16,874 nt of DNA from positions 1-16,874 of the forward strand of contig JAZNRA010000138.1 of the NCBI GenBank assembly GCA_045590415.1, given 5' to 3'. Positions 6,240 through 13,681 of this stretch are shown piece by piece. Numbering within the stretch: position 1 is the stretch's first letter; every line of letters starts with the position of its first letter. Source of the stretch: RGIG3009 sp045590415. GTDB taxonomy: Bacteria; Bacillota; Clostridia; Oscillospirales; Acutalibacteraceae. A model generated the notes under the pieces. The model ran no database searches, had not been told where the DNA came from, and saw only the letters and a list, made by a program, of their open reading frames with translations. Position numbers and translations under genes: made by a program.

Positions 6240-7124
6240 TCAATGGTGGCAATGATGGTGGACGGGTCCCCGATGAATGCGACAATTTTCTTCGTCACAG
6301 TGTTCATTTTCAGTTTCCAGTTCCAGCGTCGCGTGAATGATACCGCAATGGTATAATTCCTCCCGCACGGCTTTTTTTACGGCGACAGGGTCGCCGTTAG
6401 CAACCACGTGCAGCGTGGCATAATGACTGTTGCCGTCCATGCTCCAAACGTGCAGATGATGGACGTTCACAACACCGTCGGTTTCTTTTACGCGGTGTTC
6501 AATCGCGTCAAGATCAACATCCCTTGGTATCTTTAACAGGAACAAATCGAGAGATGCTTTTAAGTGTGAAAACGCATGAACGAAAATATAAACGGCAACG
6601 CAGATAGATAAAATCGGGTCGATATAGACAAAATCGGTGAAGCGCATCACGATGGCGCCGACCAAAACGACAGCCCAACCTAAAACGTCTTCCAGCATAT
6701 GCAGATTGACGGCTTTTTGGTTTAACGACTCGCCGTCACGGGTGAAATACGCCGCCAAGGAGTTGACGGCGACTCCGATCACCGCTAAAACGATCATGCC
6801 GTCATAATGAACTTTTTGCGGCTCCGACAAGCGGTTGACGGCGTTCATTGTCACCAAAACAGAACCGATGAGCAAAAGGCAGGTGGTAATCACACTCCCG
6901 ATCACCGAGTATCGCAAATAACCGTAGGTATACGTCTTGTCGGGTTGCTTTCCGCTTTTCTTTTCTAAAATATATGAAATACCGATACCGATCGCATCTC
7001 CCATATCGTGAACGGAATCAGATAAGATCGCTACGCTGTTCGTAAAAATTCCACCTAAAAGCTCAAGCAAGGAAAAGGCGAAATTTAAAAGAAAAGCAAT
7101 TAAAATATTCTTTTCACTTTTCAT
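6240..7124 (-). CDS. Cation diffusion facilitator (CzcD/ZitB-like Zn/Cd exporter)
   Basis: The 294-residue membrane antiporter should export Zn2+, Cd2+ or Co2+ in exchange for protons. There are six predicted membrane helices followed by a cytoplasmic ferredoxin-like domain (about 200-275, with HHLHVWSMDG). The transport site is H39-x3-D43 in helix 2 and H142-x3-D146 in helix 5; the His/Asp tetrad is typical of zinc and cadmium carriers rather than manganese or iron ones. The C-terminal 25 or so residues are rich in His and Cys (EHCDEENC ... VHHHCHH), an added metal-binding tail. The start ATG overlaps the arsR stop by 11 nt, with GGAGGAG upstream inside arsR, so expression is coupled to the repressor. 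Confidence 0.93.
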   Translation of the reverse strand: MKSEKNILIAFLLNFAFSLLELLGGIFTNSVAILSDSVHDMGDAIGIGISYILEKKSGKQPDKTYTYGYLRYSVIGSVITTCLLLIGSVLVTMNAVNRLSEPQKVHYDGMIVLAVIGVAVNSLAAYFTRDGESLNQKAVNLHMLEDVLGWAVVLVGAIVMRFTDFVYIDPILSICVAVYIFVHAFSHLKASLDLFLLKIPRDVDLDAIEHRVKETDGVVNVHHLHVWSMDGNSHYATLHVVANGDPVAVKKAVREELYHCGIIHATLELETENEHCDEENCRIHRGPVHHHCHH

Positions 7125-7485
7125 TTACCTTCTCCTCCGCATGTATAAGACTAATGCTCAAAAGCTCGGTCACGTGATCGTCATCGAGTGAATATACAAC
7201 TTGTTTACCCTTGCGTTCACACATAACAACACCCGCCTTTTTCATGGCGTTTAGCTGATGAGAAACCGACGACTTGGTCATAGAAAGAACGTTGGCCAAA
7301 TCGCAAACGCACAGAGGTGCTTCTTTTAGCGCGAGCAAAATTTTACAACGCGTATGATCTCCGAGAATACCGAAAAAATCGGAAAGCGCTTTTATGGTCA
7401 CCTGCTCGGGAATCGCATTTTTCGTTTTTGCCACCAGTTCTTCATTAAGGGCGTGGCAATCGCATATGTATGTGTTTTTAGGCAT
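7114..7485 (-). CDS. ArsR/SmtB-family metal-responsive repressor (CadC-like)
   Basis: This 123-residue winged-helix repressor should leave DNA when it binds excess metal, releasing the exporter encoded with it. Two metal sites can be read. A CadC-like alpha3N site has C8 and C10 at the N-terminus (YICDCH) plus C59 and C61 in LCVCDL. An alpha5 site follows DxH-x10-HxxE: D102, H104, H115 and E118. The recognition helix lies around SMTKSSVSHQLNAMKKAG (68-85). The ATG at 7483-7485 has AAGGAG 7 nt upstream. The gene is led by a consensus promoter with a palindrome in its spacer. The exact metal (Cd, Pb or Zn) cannot be fixed from sequence; Cys in both places favours Cd/Pb as well as Zn. Confidence 0.93.
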   Translation of the reverse strand: MPKNTYICDCHALNEELVAKTKNAIPEQVTIKALSDFFGILGDHTRCKILLALKEAPLCVCDLANVLSMTKSSVSHQLNAMKKAGVVMCERKGKQVVYSLDDDHVTELLSISLIHAEEKVNEK

Positions 7486-7519
7486 GGCAGATCTCCTTCA
7501 TTTATTAGCAGCAGGTTTT

Positions 7520-7549
7520 ATTATAGTTGAATATCTATTCAACTGTCAA
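7520..7549 (-). promoter_or_regulatory. Promoter of the arsR-CDF operon
   Basis: On the minus strand, perfect -35 TTGACA (7544-7549) and perfect -10 TATAAT (7520-7525) are separated by 18 bp. Such a strong promoter is expected where a repressor normally keeps it off. Confidence 0.85.
7526..7543 (-). promoter_or_regulatory. ArsR/SmtB operator in the promoter spacer
   Basis: GTTGAATAgaTATTCAAC is a perfect inverted repeat of two 8-bp arms that exactly fills the -35/-10 spacer. It contains the TGAA-N6-TTCA core of known ArsR/SmtB (SmtB, CzrA, CadC) operators. A bound repressor would block RNA polymerase, so the operon should be autoregulated. Confidence 0.8.
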
Positions 7550-7579
7550 GTCTTTTTTAACACGCTGATTTTGCTGCGT

Positions 7580-7697
7580 CCTGATTAAAAGTCAGGTTGC
7601 CGTTTACAGCGTCCCCTTTTTGCTCGCTGCATCTCGCACCGCGAGCGCTCGCAAACGCGCCCACCGAAGTCGGTATCGCACCTGACTTTGCAAAGTC
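7580..7697. repeat. Gene-free structured element with a copy of the tRNA-Lys anticodon arm
   Basis: The 18 bases at 7580-7597 (cctgattaaaagtcaggt) are identical to 7792-7809 inside tRNA-Lys. Ten of them (7588-7597) also recur inverted at 7680-7689, which closes a roughly 100-bp region. Inside are further self-complementary runs: GCGAGCGCTCGC at 7641-7652, CTCGC/GCGAG at 7633-7637 and 7641-7645, and ACCGA/TCGGT at 7663-7674; GACTTTGCAAAGTC lies at 7684-7697. There is no promoter or plausible gene. It could be a dispersed intergenic repeat, an insertion remnant or a structured RNA. Confidence 0.5.
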
Positions 7698-7720
7698 TTT
7701 GCCTCGACTCCTCTGCACAT

Positions 7721-7758
7721 AAAAAACAAGCGTTGCGCATCTGCGCAACGCTTGTTTT
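7721..7758 (-). terminator. Intrinsic terminator of tRNA-Lys
   Basis: Right after the tRNA CCA end, the minus strand can form CAAGCGTTGCGCA paired with TGCGCAACGCTTG (7727-7739 with 7742-7754), extended by A-T pairs, then TTTTTT. The hairpin is nearly perfect and symmetric, so it might also stop plus-strand transcription. Confidence 0.9.
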
Positions 7759-7834
7759 TGGTGATCCATCGGGGACTCGAACCCCGGACACCCTGATTAA
7801 AAGTCAGGTGCTCTACCGACTGAGCTAATGAATC
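7759..7834 (-). tRNA. tRNA-Lys (anticodon UUU)
   Basis: A 76-nt tRNA with encoded CCA. Acceptor arm GATTCAT pairs with ATGGATC (one T-G pair); D arm contains TAGCTCAGTCGGTAGAGC; anticodon arm is CCTGA-CTTTTAA-TCAGG, giving TTT at positions 34-36; T arm is CCGGG-GTTCGAG-TCCCCG-like. It has its own consensus promoter and terminator, so it is a single-gene unit lying between rluD and arsR. Confidence 0.97.
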
Positions 7835-7844
7835 GTGCTATGCT

Positions 7845-7873
7845 ATTATATATAACTCATCCCGAATTGTCAA
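7845..7873 (-). promoter_or_regulatory. Promoter of tRNA-Lys
   Basis: On the minus strand, perfect -35 TTGACA (7868-7873), a 17-bp spacer and perfect -10 TATAAT (7845-7850); the tRNA begins 10 nt after the -10. The -35 box lies within the right arm (minus-strand reading) of the 16-bp palindrome at 7863-7904. Confidence 0.88.
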
Positions 7874-7904
7874 GGAAAATTTTGATTCTTTCCTTGACAA
7901 TTCG
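7863..7904. repeat. 16-bp perfect inverted repeat between rluD and tRNA-Lys
   Basis: CGAATTGTCAAGGAAA (7863-7878) is repeated inverted at 7889-7904 around a 10-nt loop. It lies 10 bases past the rluD stop. As RNA from rluD it makes a strong stem, but no T-run follows, so it is not a textbook terminator. One arm supplies the -35 of the tRNA promoter; the other carries a mirrored TTGACA facing rluD. Confidence 0.75.
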
Positions 7905-7914
7905 AAGAATACTG

Positions 7915-8832
7915 TTATCTTGTGCGGATCCTGCTCAAAAATTCATCAAAATAGGCGGGTAAATCGCTTTCAAACTCCAAATATTCGCCCGTGACGGGGT
8001 GCACAAACCCGATCGTTTTTGCGTGCAGGCACTGCCCGTTTAGTCCCGACGGCTGTTTGGTACCGCCGTACACGGTGTCCCCCGCAACGGGATGACCGAG
8101 ATAGGCCATGTGCACACGGATCTGGTGCGTTCTGCCGGTTTCCAATTGCAAGCGCACGTGCGAATAACCGGTGAACTCCTCCAACACGCGATAATGCGTA
8201 ACCGCCGGTTTGGAGTTGCGGTCGATGACGGTCATTTTTTTTCGATTGGTCGGATGCCGACCGATCGGCGCATTCACCGTACCTTCCTGCTCGCGTAGGC
8301 GGCCCACGATCACCGCCTCATATATACGCGTAAAGCTGTGTTCTTTGATCTGCTCTGCCAATCCTTGATGGGCTTTGTCGTTTTTGGCAACGATCAGCAA
8401 GCCACTGGTATCTTTATCAATACGGTGTACAATGCCCGGACGCATCACACCGTTGATGCCGGACAAGCTGTCGGGACAATGATGCAACAACGCGTTAACG
8501 AGCGTACCGTCCGGATTACCTGCCGCCGGGTGCACGACCATGCCTTTCGGTTTGTTGACGACCAACAGATCGGTATCCTCATACACAATATCGAGCGGAA
8601 TGTCCTGTGCCACCGCTTCACACGGTTCCAAATCGGGTAGTTCCACCATCAGTTCCTCGCCACCGGCAAGCCGCGTACTTTTGGTAAGCTTGGCGCCGTT
8701 AGAAGCCGTAACAAACCCCTGCTCCAGCAAATGCTGTGCCGCCGACCGCGTGATAGTAAGAGAGCGGGACAGGACCGTATCGATCCTGTCCCCGCGATGT
8801 TCAGTTGGTACGATCAGTTGAACCGTCTTCAT
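7915..8832 (-). CDS. rluD: RluD-family 23S rRNA pseudouridine synthase (YlyB-like)
   Basis: The 305-residue enzyme converts uridines to pseudouridine in 23S rRNA. An N-terminal S4 RNA-binding domain (about 13-75) is followed by the synthase domain with VVNKPKGMVVHPAAG (91-105) and the catalytic motif HRIDKDTSG, whose Asp is D139. The LETGRTHQIRVH motif near the C-terminus is also present. The open frame runs 15 codons further upstream, but GGAGGA sits just before the ATG at 8830-8832, so that start is used; it overlaps lspA by 32 nt. lspA followed by an rluD paralogue is the order also known in Bacillus (lspA-ylyB). It is the last gene of the long operon. Confidence 0.94.
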   Translation of the reverse strand: MKTVQLIVPTEHRGDRIDTVLSRSLTITRSAAQHLLEQGFVTASNGAKLTKSTRLAGGEELMVELPDLEPCEAVAQDIPLDIVYEDTDLLVVNKPKGMVVHPAAGNPDGTLVNALLHHCPDSLSGINGVMRPGIVHRIDKDTSGLLIVAKNDKAHQGLAEQIKEHSFTRIYEAVIVGRLREQEGTVNAPIGRHPTNRKKMTVIDRNSKPAVTHYRVLEEFTGYSHVRLQLETGRTHQIRVHMAYLGHPVAGDTVYGGTKQPSGLNGQCLHAKTIGFVHPVTGEYLEFESDLPAYFDEFLSRIRTR

Positions 8833-9322
8833 GGGTCTCCTCCGTTTTGCCTGCGATAGGGACCTTTTTGTCGTCATAGATAAATAAGAAAAACACCAAG
8901 AGCAGTACCGAACCGATAACGACGTAACAATCGGCTACGTTAAACACCGGAAACTCAAAAAACAATACCTTGATAAAATCCACCACGTAACCGTGGATCA
9001 ATCGGTCAATGAAATTACCGATACCGCCAGCCACAATGAGCGTGGCACTGATGTTAAACATCAGATATTTACGAAAACTACCGAATAAAAGCAACGCGAG
9101 AATCGCCGCCATGACCGCACCGGTAAGGATCAAAAACAACCAACGTTGCCCTTGCAGAATACCAAATGCGGCACCGGTGTTTTCCACATACGCGAGTCCT
9201 AACAACTTGGGAATAACGGTGATAGTTTCGGCATTTTTCAAGCTGAGAACCGCCAGCCATTTCGTCAGCTGATCAACACTGACAAGTGCAGCGGTAATCG
9301 CCAGTATCATAAATTGGAACAT
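8801..9322 (-). CDS. lspA: Lipoprotein signal peptidase II
   Basis: This 173-residue aspartyl protease of the cytoplasmic membrane cleaves the signal peptide of prolipoproteins after lipid attachment. There are four membrane helices and the family blocks DQLTK (17-21), NTGAAFG (48-54), AGGIGNFIDR (98-107) and VVDFI. The catalytic dyad is D115 and D131, the latter in FNVADCYVVIG, where Cys replaces the usual Ser after the Asp. A hydrophilic tail of about 25 residues ends the protein. The ATG has a G-rich site (AGGGGG) upstream. It follows ileS by 50 nt and overlaps rluD. Confidence 0.96.
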   Translation of the reverse strand: MFQFMILAITAALVSVDQLTKWLAVLSLKNAETITVIPKLLGLAYVENTGAAFGILQGQRWLFLILTGAVMAAILALLLFGSFRKYLMFNISATLIVAGGIGNFIDRLIHGYVVDFIKVLFFEFPVFNVADCYVVIGSVLLLVFFLFIYDDKKVPIAGKTEETHEDGSTDRTN

Positions 9323-9372
9323 ACCGTTCCCCCTTCAACAATCCGTTAAACACCGGTTAACGTACACGGATA

Positions 9373-12171
9373 TTACTTGTTCAGTATTGCCGCACAGCGA
9401 GCACATAATCCGGCCGCTTCGCCGTCGGCTTTCACCGTATCGCTATACGCCCAGCAACGGCAGCATTTTTCGCCGTCTGCGTGCGCGACCGATACCGAAA
9501 GTCCCGCAAAATCACCCGTAAAGTCGCCGGTTCCGTCTTCACGGATTTCCACCTGCGATACGATCAGAACCGTCTTAAGCAGATCCTCGATGCTCTTGAC
9601 AAAAGCAAGCGTTTCACCGTTGCAGAACAGCGTGACCTTGGCATCCAACGAGCCGCCGATTACCTTTGCGGTACGGGCGGCCTCTAATGCCTTTTGCACG
9701 TCGTCACGCAGGGCGTGGATACGGTTCCATTTTTCTTCAAACGCCGCGTCTGCCGCAACGGCTTCCGCCTTCGGCATGTCGTTGAGCAATACCGAACGGG
9801 CGTCGTCGCCTTCCGCGTGCGGCATGAAGGACCAAATCTCCTCCGAAGTAAACGCCAGGATCGGGGCAAGCAACCGCGTGAGCGCGTTCAGGATGCGATA
9901 CATCGCAGTCTGAGCAGCGCGACGATCAACACCGTCCGTTGCCTCCACGTACAAACGATCTTTCAGCACATCCAGATAGAAGTTGGAGAGATCCACGACG
10001 CAGAAGTGATGGATCGTATGGAACGCATCATGGAATTCGAACGCTTTATACGAAACGTCCACCTGCTCGATGACCTGATTCAAGCGCAACAGCGCCCAAC
10101 GGTCAATGTCGTGCAGTTTATCATCCGATACGCTATCCTTGGCGGGATCAAAATCGTGGATGTTACCGAGGATATACCGCGCGGTGTTACGCACCTTGCG
10201 ATATGCTTCGGACAACTGTTTCAAGATGTCTTTGGACAAGCGCACGTCTACGCGGTAGTCGAGCGATGCCACCCACAAACGCAGGATTTCGGCACCGTAT
10301 TGATTGATCACTTCGTCGGGCGCAATCGCATTGCCGAGAGATTTGTGCATTGCTTTGCCTTCGCCGTCGACGACCCAGCCATGAGTTAGCACGGCTTTGT
10401 ACGGTGCTTTGCCGGTGCAAGCCACCGAAGTCAAAAGCGACGACTGGAACCAACCGCGATACTGGTCGGCGCCCTCCATATACAGATCGGCAGGTGAACC
10501 GAGCTCCTCACGCTCCTCTAACACGGCGGCATGGGACGAGCCGGAATCAAACCAGACGTCCATAATGTCACTTTCTTTGCGGAAATGCTTACCGCCGCAA
10601 TGCGGACAGGTGGCACCCGCGGGCAGGATCTCATCCGCCTCGTGCGTGTACCAACCGTCCGAGCCCTCCTTGCGGAACAGATTGGAAACCGCTTTAATAA
10701 AGTCAGCGTCGATGATCGGCTTCCCGCATTCCTCACAATAGAAGATCGGGATCGGCACGCCCCACAGGCGTTGACGGGAAATGCACCAGTCGCTGCGCTC
10801 ACGCACCATTGAAATGATGCGATCCTCGCCCCACGACGGGATCCAGCGCACGTCTTGAATCGCTTTGACGGCATCTTCCTTAAAGCTCTCCACCGAGCAG
10901 AACCATTGATCGGTCGCACGGAACAGCACCGGATTTTTGCAACGCCAGCAGTGCGGATATTGGTGCACGATCTTCTTCATGGCGAGCAACGAACCCGTTT
11001 TATCCATGTGGATAGCAATCGCCTTGTTCGCCTCATCAGTAGTCATACCGGCACAGATCGGACCCGCTTCTTCAGTCATACGGCCCTCGCTGTCCACCGG
11101 GACACACATGCCGATCTGCTTATAGTTTTTGCAAACGTTAAAGTCGTCAACACCGTGACCGGGAGCGGTATGTACGCAACCGGTGCCGCTTTCCAGCGTC
11201 ACGTGGTCACCGACGATGATCAGCGATTCGCGATCCAAGAACGGATGCTGTGCGGTCATGAGTTCCAGCTCGGCGCCGGTGAAGGATGCCAGCACCTCAT
11301 ACTCGCTGATGTTCGCCGCTTTCATGGTCTCCTCGACCAAGCCCTCCGCGAGAATATAATTCTCTTCGCCGCATTTAATGACTTGATACGTAAAAGCAGG
11401 ACCAAGGCAGATCGCCAGGTTGGCAGGCAACGTCCAGGTAGTGGTAGTCCAGATCACAAAATAGGTCTTGGATACGTCCACACCGGCAGCCGACAGCACA
11501 CCGCGATCGTCCTTAACAGCAAATTTCACGTAGACGGAATAGCACGGATCTTCACCGTATTCGATCTCCGCCTCTGCCAACGCCGTCTGACATTCGGGGC
11601 ACCAGTACACCGGCTTTAGGCCCTTGTAAATATACCCTTTCATTGCCATCTCGCCAAACACTTCGATCTGACGCGCCTCAAATTCGGGTGCCAACGTCAA
11701 ATACGGATGCTCCCAATCGCCGAGCACACCGAGCCGCTTGAACTGCTCCGTCTGATTGCGCACATACCCCAGCGCAAACTCACGACAGATACCGCGCAGT
11801 TCTACCGGCGGCATGGACAACGCGTTTTCCACGCCCGCTTTCGCGCGCGCCTTCAACTCAATGGGCAGGCCGTGCGTGTCGTAGCCCGGCACGAACGGCG
11901 CTTGATAGCCCGCCATGTTATGATAGCGAACGATCATATCCTTAATGATCTTATTCAGCGCGTGACCGTTGTGAATATCGCCGTTGGCATACGGAGGGCC
12001 GTCATGCAGAATATAGCGGGGCTTGCCCTCGTTTTTCTCCATGATCTTTCCGTAAATATCGGCTTTTTCCCACTCTTCGAGCATGACCGGCTCGCGTTGC
12101 GGCAATCCGGCACGCATGGGGAATTCAGTCTGCGGCAAATTCAGTGTTTGGTTATAATCCTGCTGTTGCAT
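9373..12171 (-). CDS. ileS: Isoleucyl-tRNA synthetase
   Basis: The 932-residue class I synthetase charges tRNA-Ile. The HIGH motif appears as HNGH (67-70) and the KMSKS loop as KAMHKSLGN (606-614), where His replaces Ser of KMSKS. The CP1 editing domain has WTTTTWTLPAN (241-251) and GTGCVHTAPGHG (329-340). Zinc-binding pairs occur at CPEC (191-194), CEEC (479-482) with CPHC (522-525), and in the C-terminal finger CCRC (903-906) with CARC (923-926), so it is the bacterial type with the C-terminal zinc domain. The open frame begins at 12198, but AGGAG lies 9 nt before the ATG at 12169-12171 (MQQQDYN), so that is the start. Only 23 nt separate it from divIVA, leaving no room for a T-box leader. 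Confidence 0.96.
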   Translation of the reverse strand: MQQQDYNQTLNLPQTEFPMRAGLPQREPVMLEEWEKADIYGKIMEKNEGKPRYILHDGPPYANGDIHNGHALNKIIKDMIVRYHNMAGYQAPFVPGYDTHGLPIELKARAKAGVENALSMPPVELRGICREFALGYVRNQTEQFKRLGVLGDWEHPYLTLAPEFEARQIEVFGEMAMKGYIYKGLKPVYWCPECQTALAEAEIEYGEDPCYSVYVKFAVKDDRGVLSAAGVDVSKTYFVIWTTTTWTLPANLAICLGPAFTYQVIKCGEENYILAEGLVEETMKAANISEYEVLASFTGAELELMTAQHPFLDRESLIIVGDHVTLESGTGCVHTAPGHGVDDFNVCKNYKQIGMCVPVDSEGRMTEEAGPICAGMTTDEANKAIAIHMDKTGSLLAMKKIVHQYPHCWRCKNPVLFRATDQWFCSVESFKEDAVKAIQDVRWIPSWGEDRIISMVRERSDWCISRQRLWGVPIPIFYCEECGKPIIDADFIKAVSNLFRKEGSDGWYTHEADEILPAGATCPHCGGKHFRKESDIMDVWFDSGSSHAAVLEEREELGSPADLYMEGADQYRGWFQSSLLTSVACTGKAPYKAVLTHGWVVDGEGKAMHKSLGNAIAPDEVINQYGAEILRLWVASLDYRVDVRLSKDILKQLSEAYRKVRNTARYILGNIHDFDPAKDSVSDDKLHDIDRWALLRLNQVIEQVDVSYKAFEFHDAFHTIHHFCVVDLSNFYLDVLKDRLYVEATDGVDRRAAQTAMYRILNALTRLLAPILAFTSEEIWSFMPHAEGDDARSVLLNDMPKAEAVAADAAFEEKWNRIHALRDDVQKALEAARTAKVIGGSLDAKVTLFCNGETLAFVKSIEDLLKTVLIVSQVEIREDGTGDFTGDFAGLSVSVAHADGEKCCRCWAYSDTVKADGEAAGLCARCAAILNK

Positions 12172-12194
12172 GTGATAAATCTCCTTTTGGGAAC

Positions 12195-12893
12195 TCATTT
12201 CTTTTTTCGGAACAATCCGCGAGTCAGTTTTTCATGCTCCTCGTCTTCCTCATCATCCTCGCGGATGTCATAGTCATCTCCGAATTTCAAATCGGCAAAA
12301 CGGGACAACGGCTTTAATTCCTCATCCTCGTTTTCCCGAACCGGCTCCTCAGTCACGGGTGCCACCACGATCATGTCGCCGTCATCCTCCTGCAACGGAG
12401 CGGCAGGCACCTCTGCAACCGGCTCTTCTGCCGCGGAAAGTTGCTCCGGCGCTTCTTCCGGCAACAGATTGATAAGCGACAAATGTTCCTTGTACAGTCC
12501 GAGCAGTTTGTCTTTAAACTGAGCCACTTCGTTTTTCACGCGGGCAAGCTCATCCTTCTCCCGTTCAATATCGGCAAGAAGATCACGCCGTGCCGCACCC
12601 GCTTCCTCCTGCGCGCTTTCAAGCAACGACTTTGCTTTTGCTTCTGCTTCACGAATGACGGTGTCACCGGTCCGTTGCGCGCTGAGCAATGCCGCACGAA
12701 TGCTGTCTTCATCGTTGCGGTACTCTGCCACCTTGTCGGCGAGTGCCTTCATTTTTTGATTGAGCTCGGCGTTTTCTTGTACGAGCTTTTCCATAGTCTC
12801 AACGCACGCATCGATAAAGTCATCCACTTCTTCCGAGCGGTATCCACGCCCGCGGTTAAACTCAACGTTGCGGATTTCTTCCAGAGTCATCAT
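12195..12893 (-). CDS. divIVA: DivIVA-family cell division protein
   Basis: This 232-residue protein binds curved membrane at poles and septa and organises division and wall growth. The N-terminal membrane-binding domain is clear (MMTLEEIRNVEF, then GYRSEEVDDFID). A long heptad-like coiled coil rich in Glu, Lys and Ala follows (about 28-140), then a low-complexity acidic tail (EDDEEDEEHEK) ending in a basic RGLFRKKK. The frame extends to an ATG at 12917, but that has no ribosome binding site. GAGG lies 8 nt before the ATG at 12891-12893; the next codon is also ATG, so either could be used. It sits 20 nt after ylmH, as in the Bacillus ylm-divIVA cluster. Confidence 0.93.
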   Translation of the reverse strand: MMTLEEIRNVEFNRGRGYRSEEVDDFIDACVETMEKLVQENAELNQKMKALADKVAEYRNDEDSIRAALLSAQRTGDTVIREAEAKAKSLLESAQEEAGAARRDLLADIEREKDELARVKNEVAQFKDKLLGLYKEHLSLINLLPEEAPEQLSAAEEPVAEVPAAPLQEDDGDMIVVAPVTEEPVRENEDEELKPLSRFADLKFGDDYDIREDDEEDEEHEKLTRGLFRKKK

Positions 12894-12913
12894 CTTGTCT
12901 TCCTCGCTTTCCG

Positions 12914-13681
12914 TCATATATATTTATGCAACTTAATAATCAATCGTCCTTTTTTGGTAAGTGGACCGAGGGCGGCAACCAAAAACCGCCCTTTTCCACG
13001 CACTGACAAAACGTCTCCTTCTTTAACCGTGTGCGCCACTTGTTCACACGGCATGTGATTACATGAAACCAGTCCGGCAGTGATGTGACGGGCCGCTTCC
13101 TCACGAGAGATCCGCAGTGCCGCTTTCAGCACCGCATCCAAACGCGGGGATGCCACTGTATCCTGATATTCGCAAAATTCACGGTGCACGGTCACCTCAT
13201 CGGTATACGGGAACAGCGCTTGCACCCCTTCCGACCCGACCTTCACAACCGATTCCGCCAAAAACGGAGCCAAGTCCTCGTCGGCAAACACCACCGCGAG
13301 TCCTTCGCCGCAGACAATATCCCCCAGTTTATCCCGTTTTATTCCCGTTGCCAATAATGCGCCGAGAAAATCACGGTGTGACAGAGATGCTGTGCGGCGA
13401 TACCGAAAGCCGATCGCTTGGAGCGGAAACAACGCGGTATCGGGCGGTAAAAACGAGGGAAACACACCCAAAACAGTGCGTTCGGCGTCCTCGTATCCGC
13501 CGTAAAACAGAAAGGATAAGATTCCCTTTTCACGCAAGACGGCTCGTGCCACCGCCTGCCGGTGTTCGTCTAAGAAGCCGACAAATCGGGGACACGAGCG
13601 CATTTCACACAAATCACAGGCATCGTCGATGCGGGCGCGTAAAAGCGCGTCCTCCTCCGACAGATCAGAAGTAAAGCCCAT
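12914..13681 (-). CDS. ylmH: YlmH-like RNA-binding S4 protein
   Basis: This 255-residue protein belongs to the YlmH family of the division cluster. YlmH homologues bind RNA through an S4 domain and have been linked to ribosome-associated quality control in Bacillus; deletion there has mild division-related context. The N-terminal part contains the family block ATGIKRDKLGDI (111-122). The S4 domain lies at about 179-240 (PRLDAVLKAALRISREEA, then VKEGDVLSVRGKGRF). The N-terminus holds a Cys cluster (C22, C25, C30), whose role I cannot tell. The ATG overlaps the sepF stop by 17 nt and has GGAG about 4 nt upstream. The ylmG (YggT) gene that usually lies between sepF and ylmH is absent. Confidence 0.88.
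   Translation of the reverse strand: MGFTSDLSEEDALLRARIDDACDLCEMRSCPRFVGFLDEHRQAVARAVLREKGILSFLFYGGYEDAERTVLGVFPSFLPPDTALFPLQAIGFRYRRTASLSHRDFLGALLATGIKRDKLGDIVCGEGLAVVFADEDLAPFLAESVVKVGSEGVQALFPYTDEVTVHREFCEYQDTVASPRLDAVLKAALRISREEAARHITAGLVSCNHMPCEQVAHTVKEGDVLSVRGKGRFLVAALGPLTKKGRLIIKLHKYI

Noticed and set aside
7557..7791. Two overlapping minus-strand frames of about 70 codons downstream of and across tRNA-Lys
   Set aside because: They begin within the tRNA or its terminator, lack ribosome binding sites, and translate self-complementary repeat DNA; a coding role is not supported.
12172..12194. T-box leader for ileS
   Set aside because: The gap to divIVA is only 23 nt, too short for a T-box.
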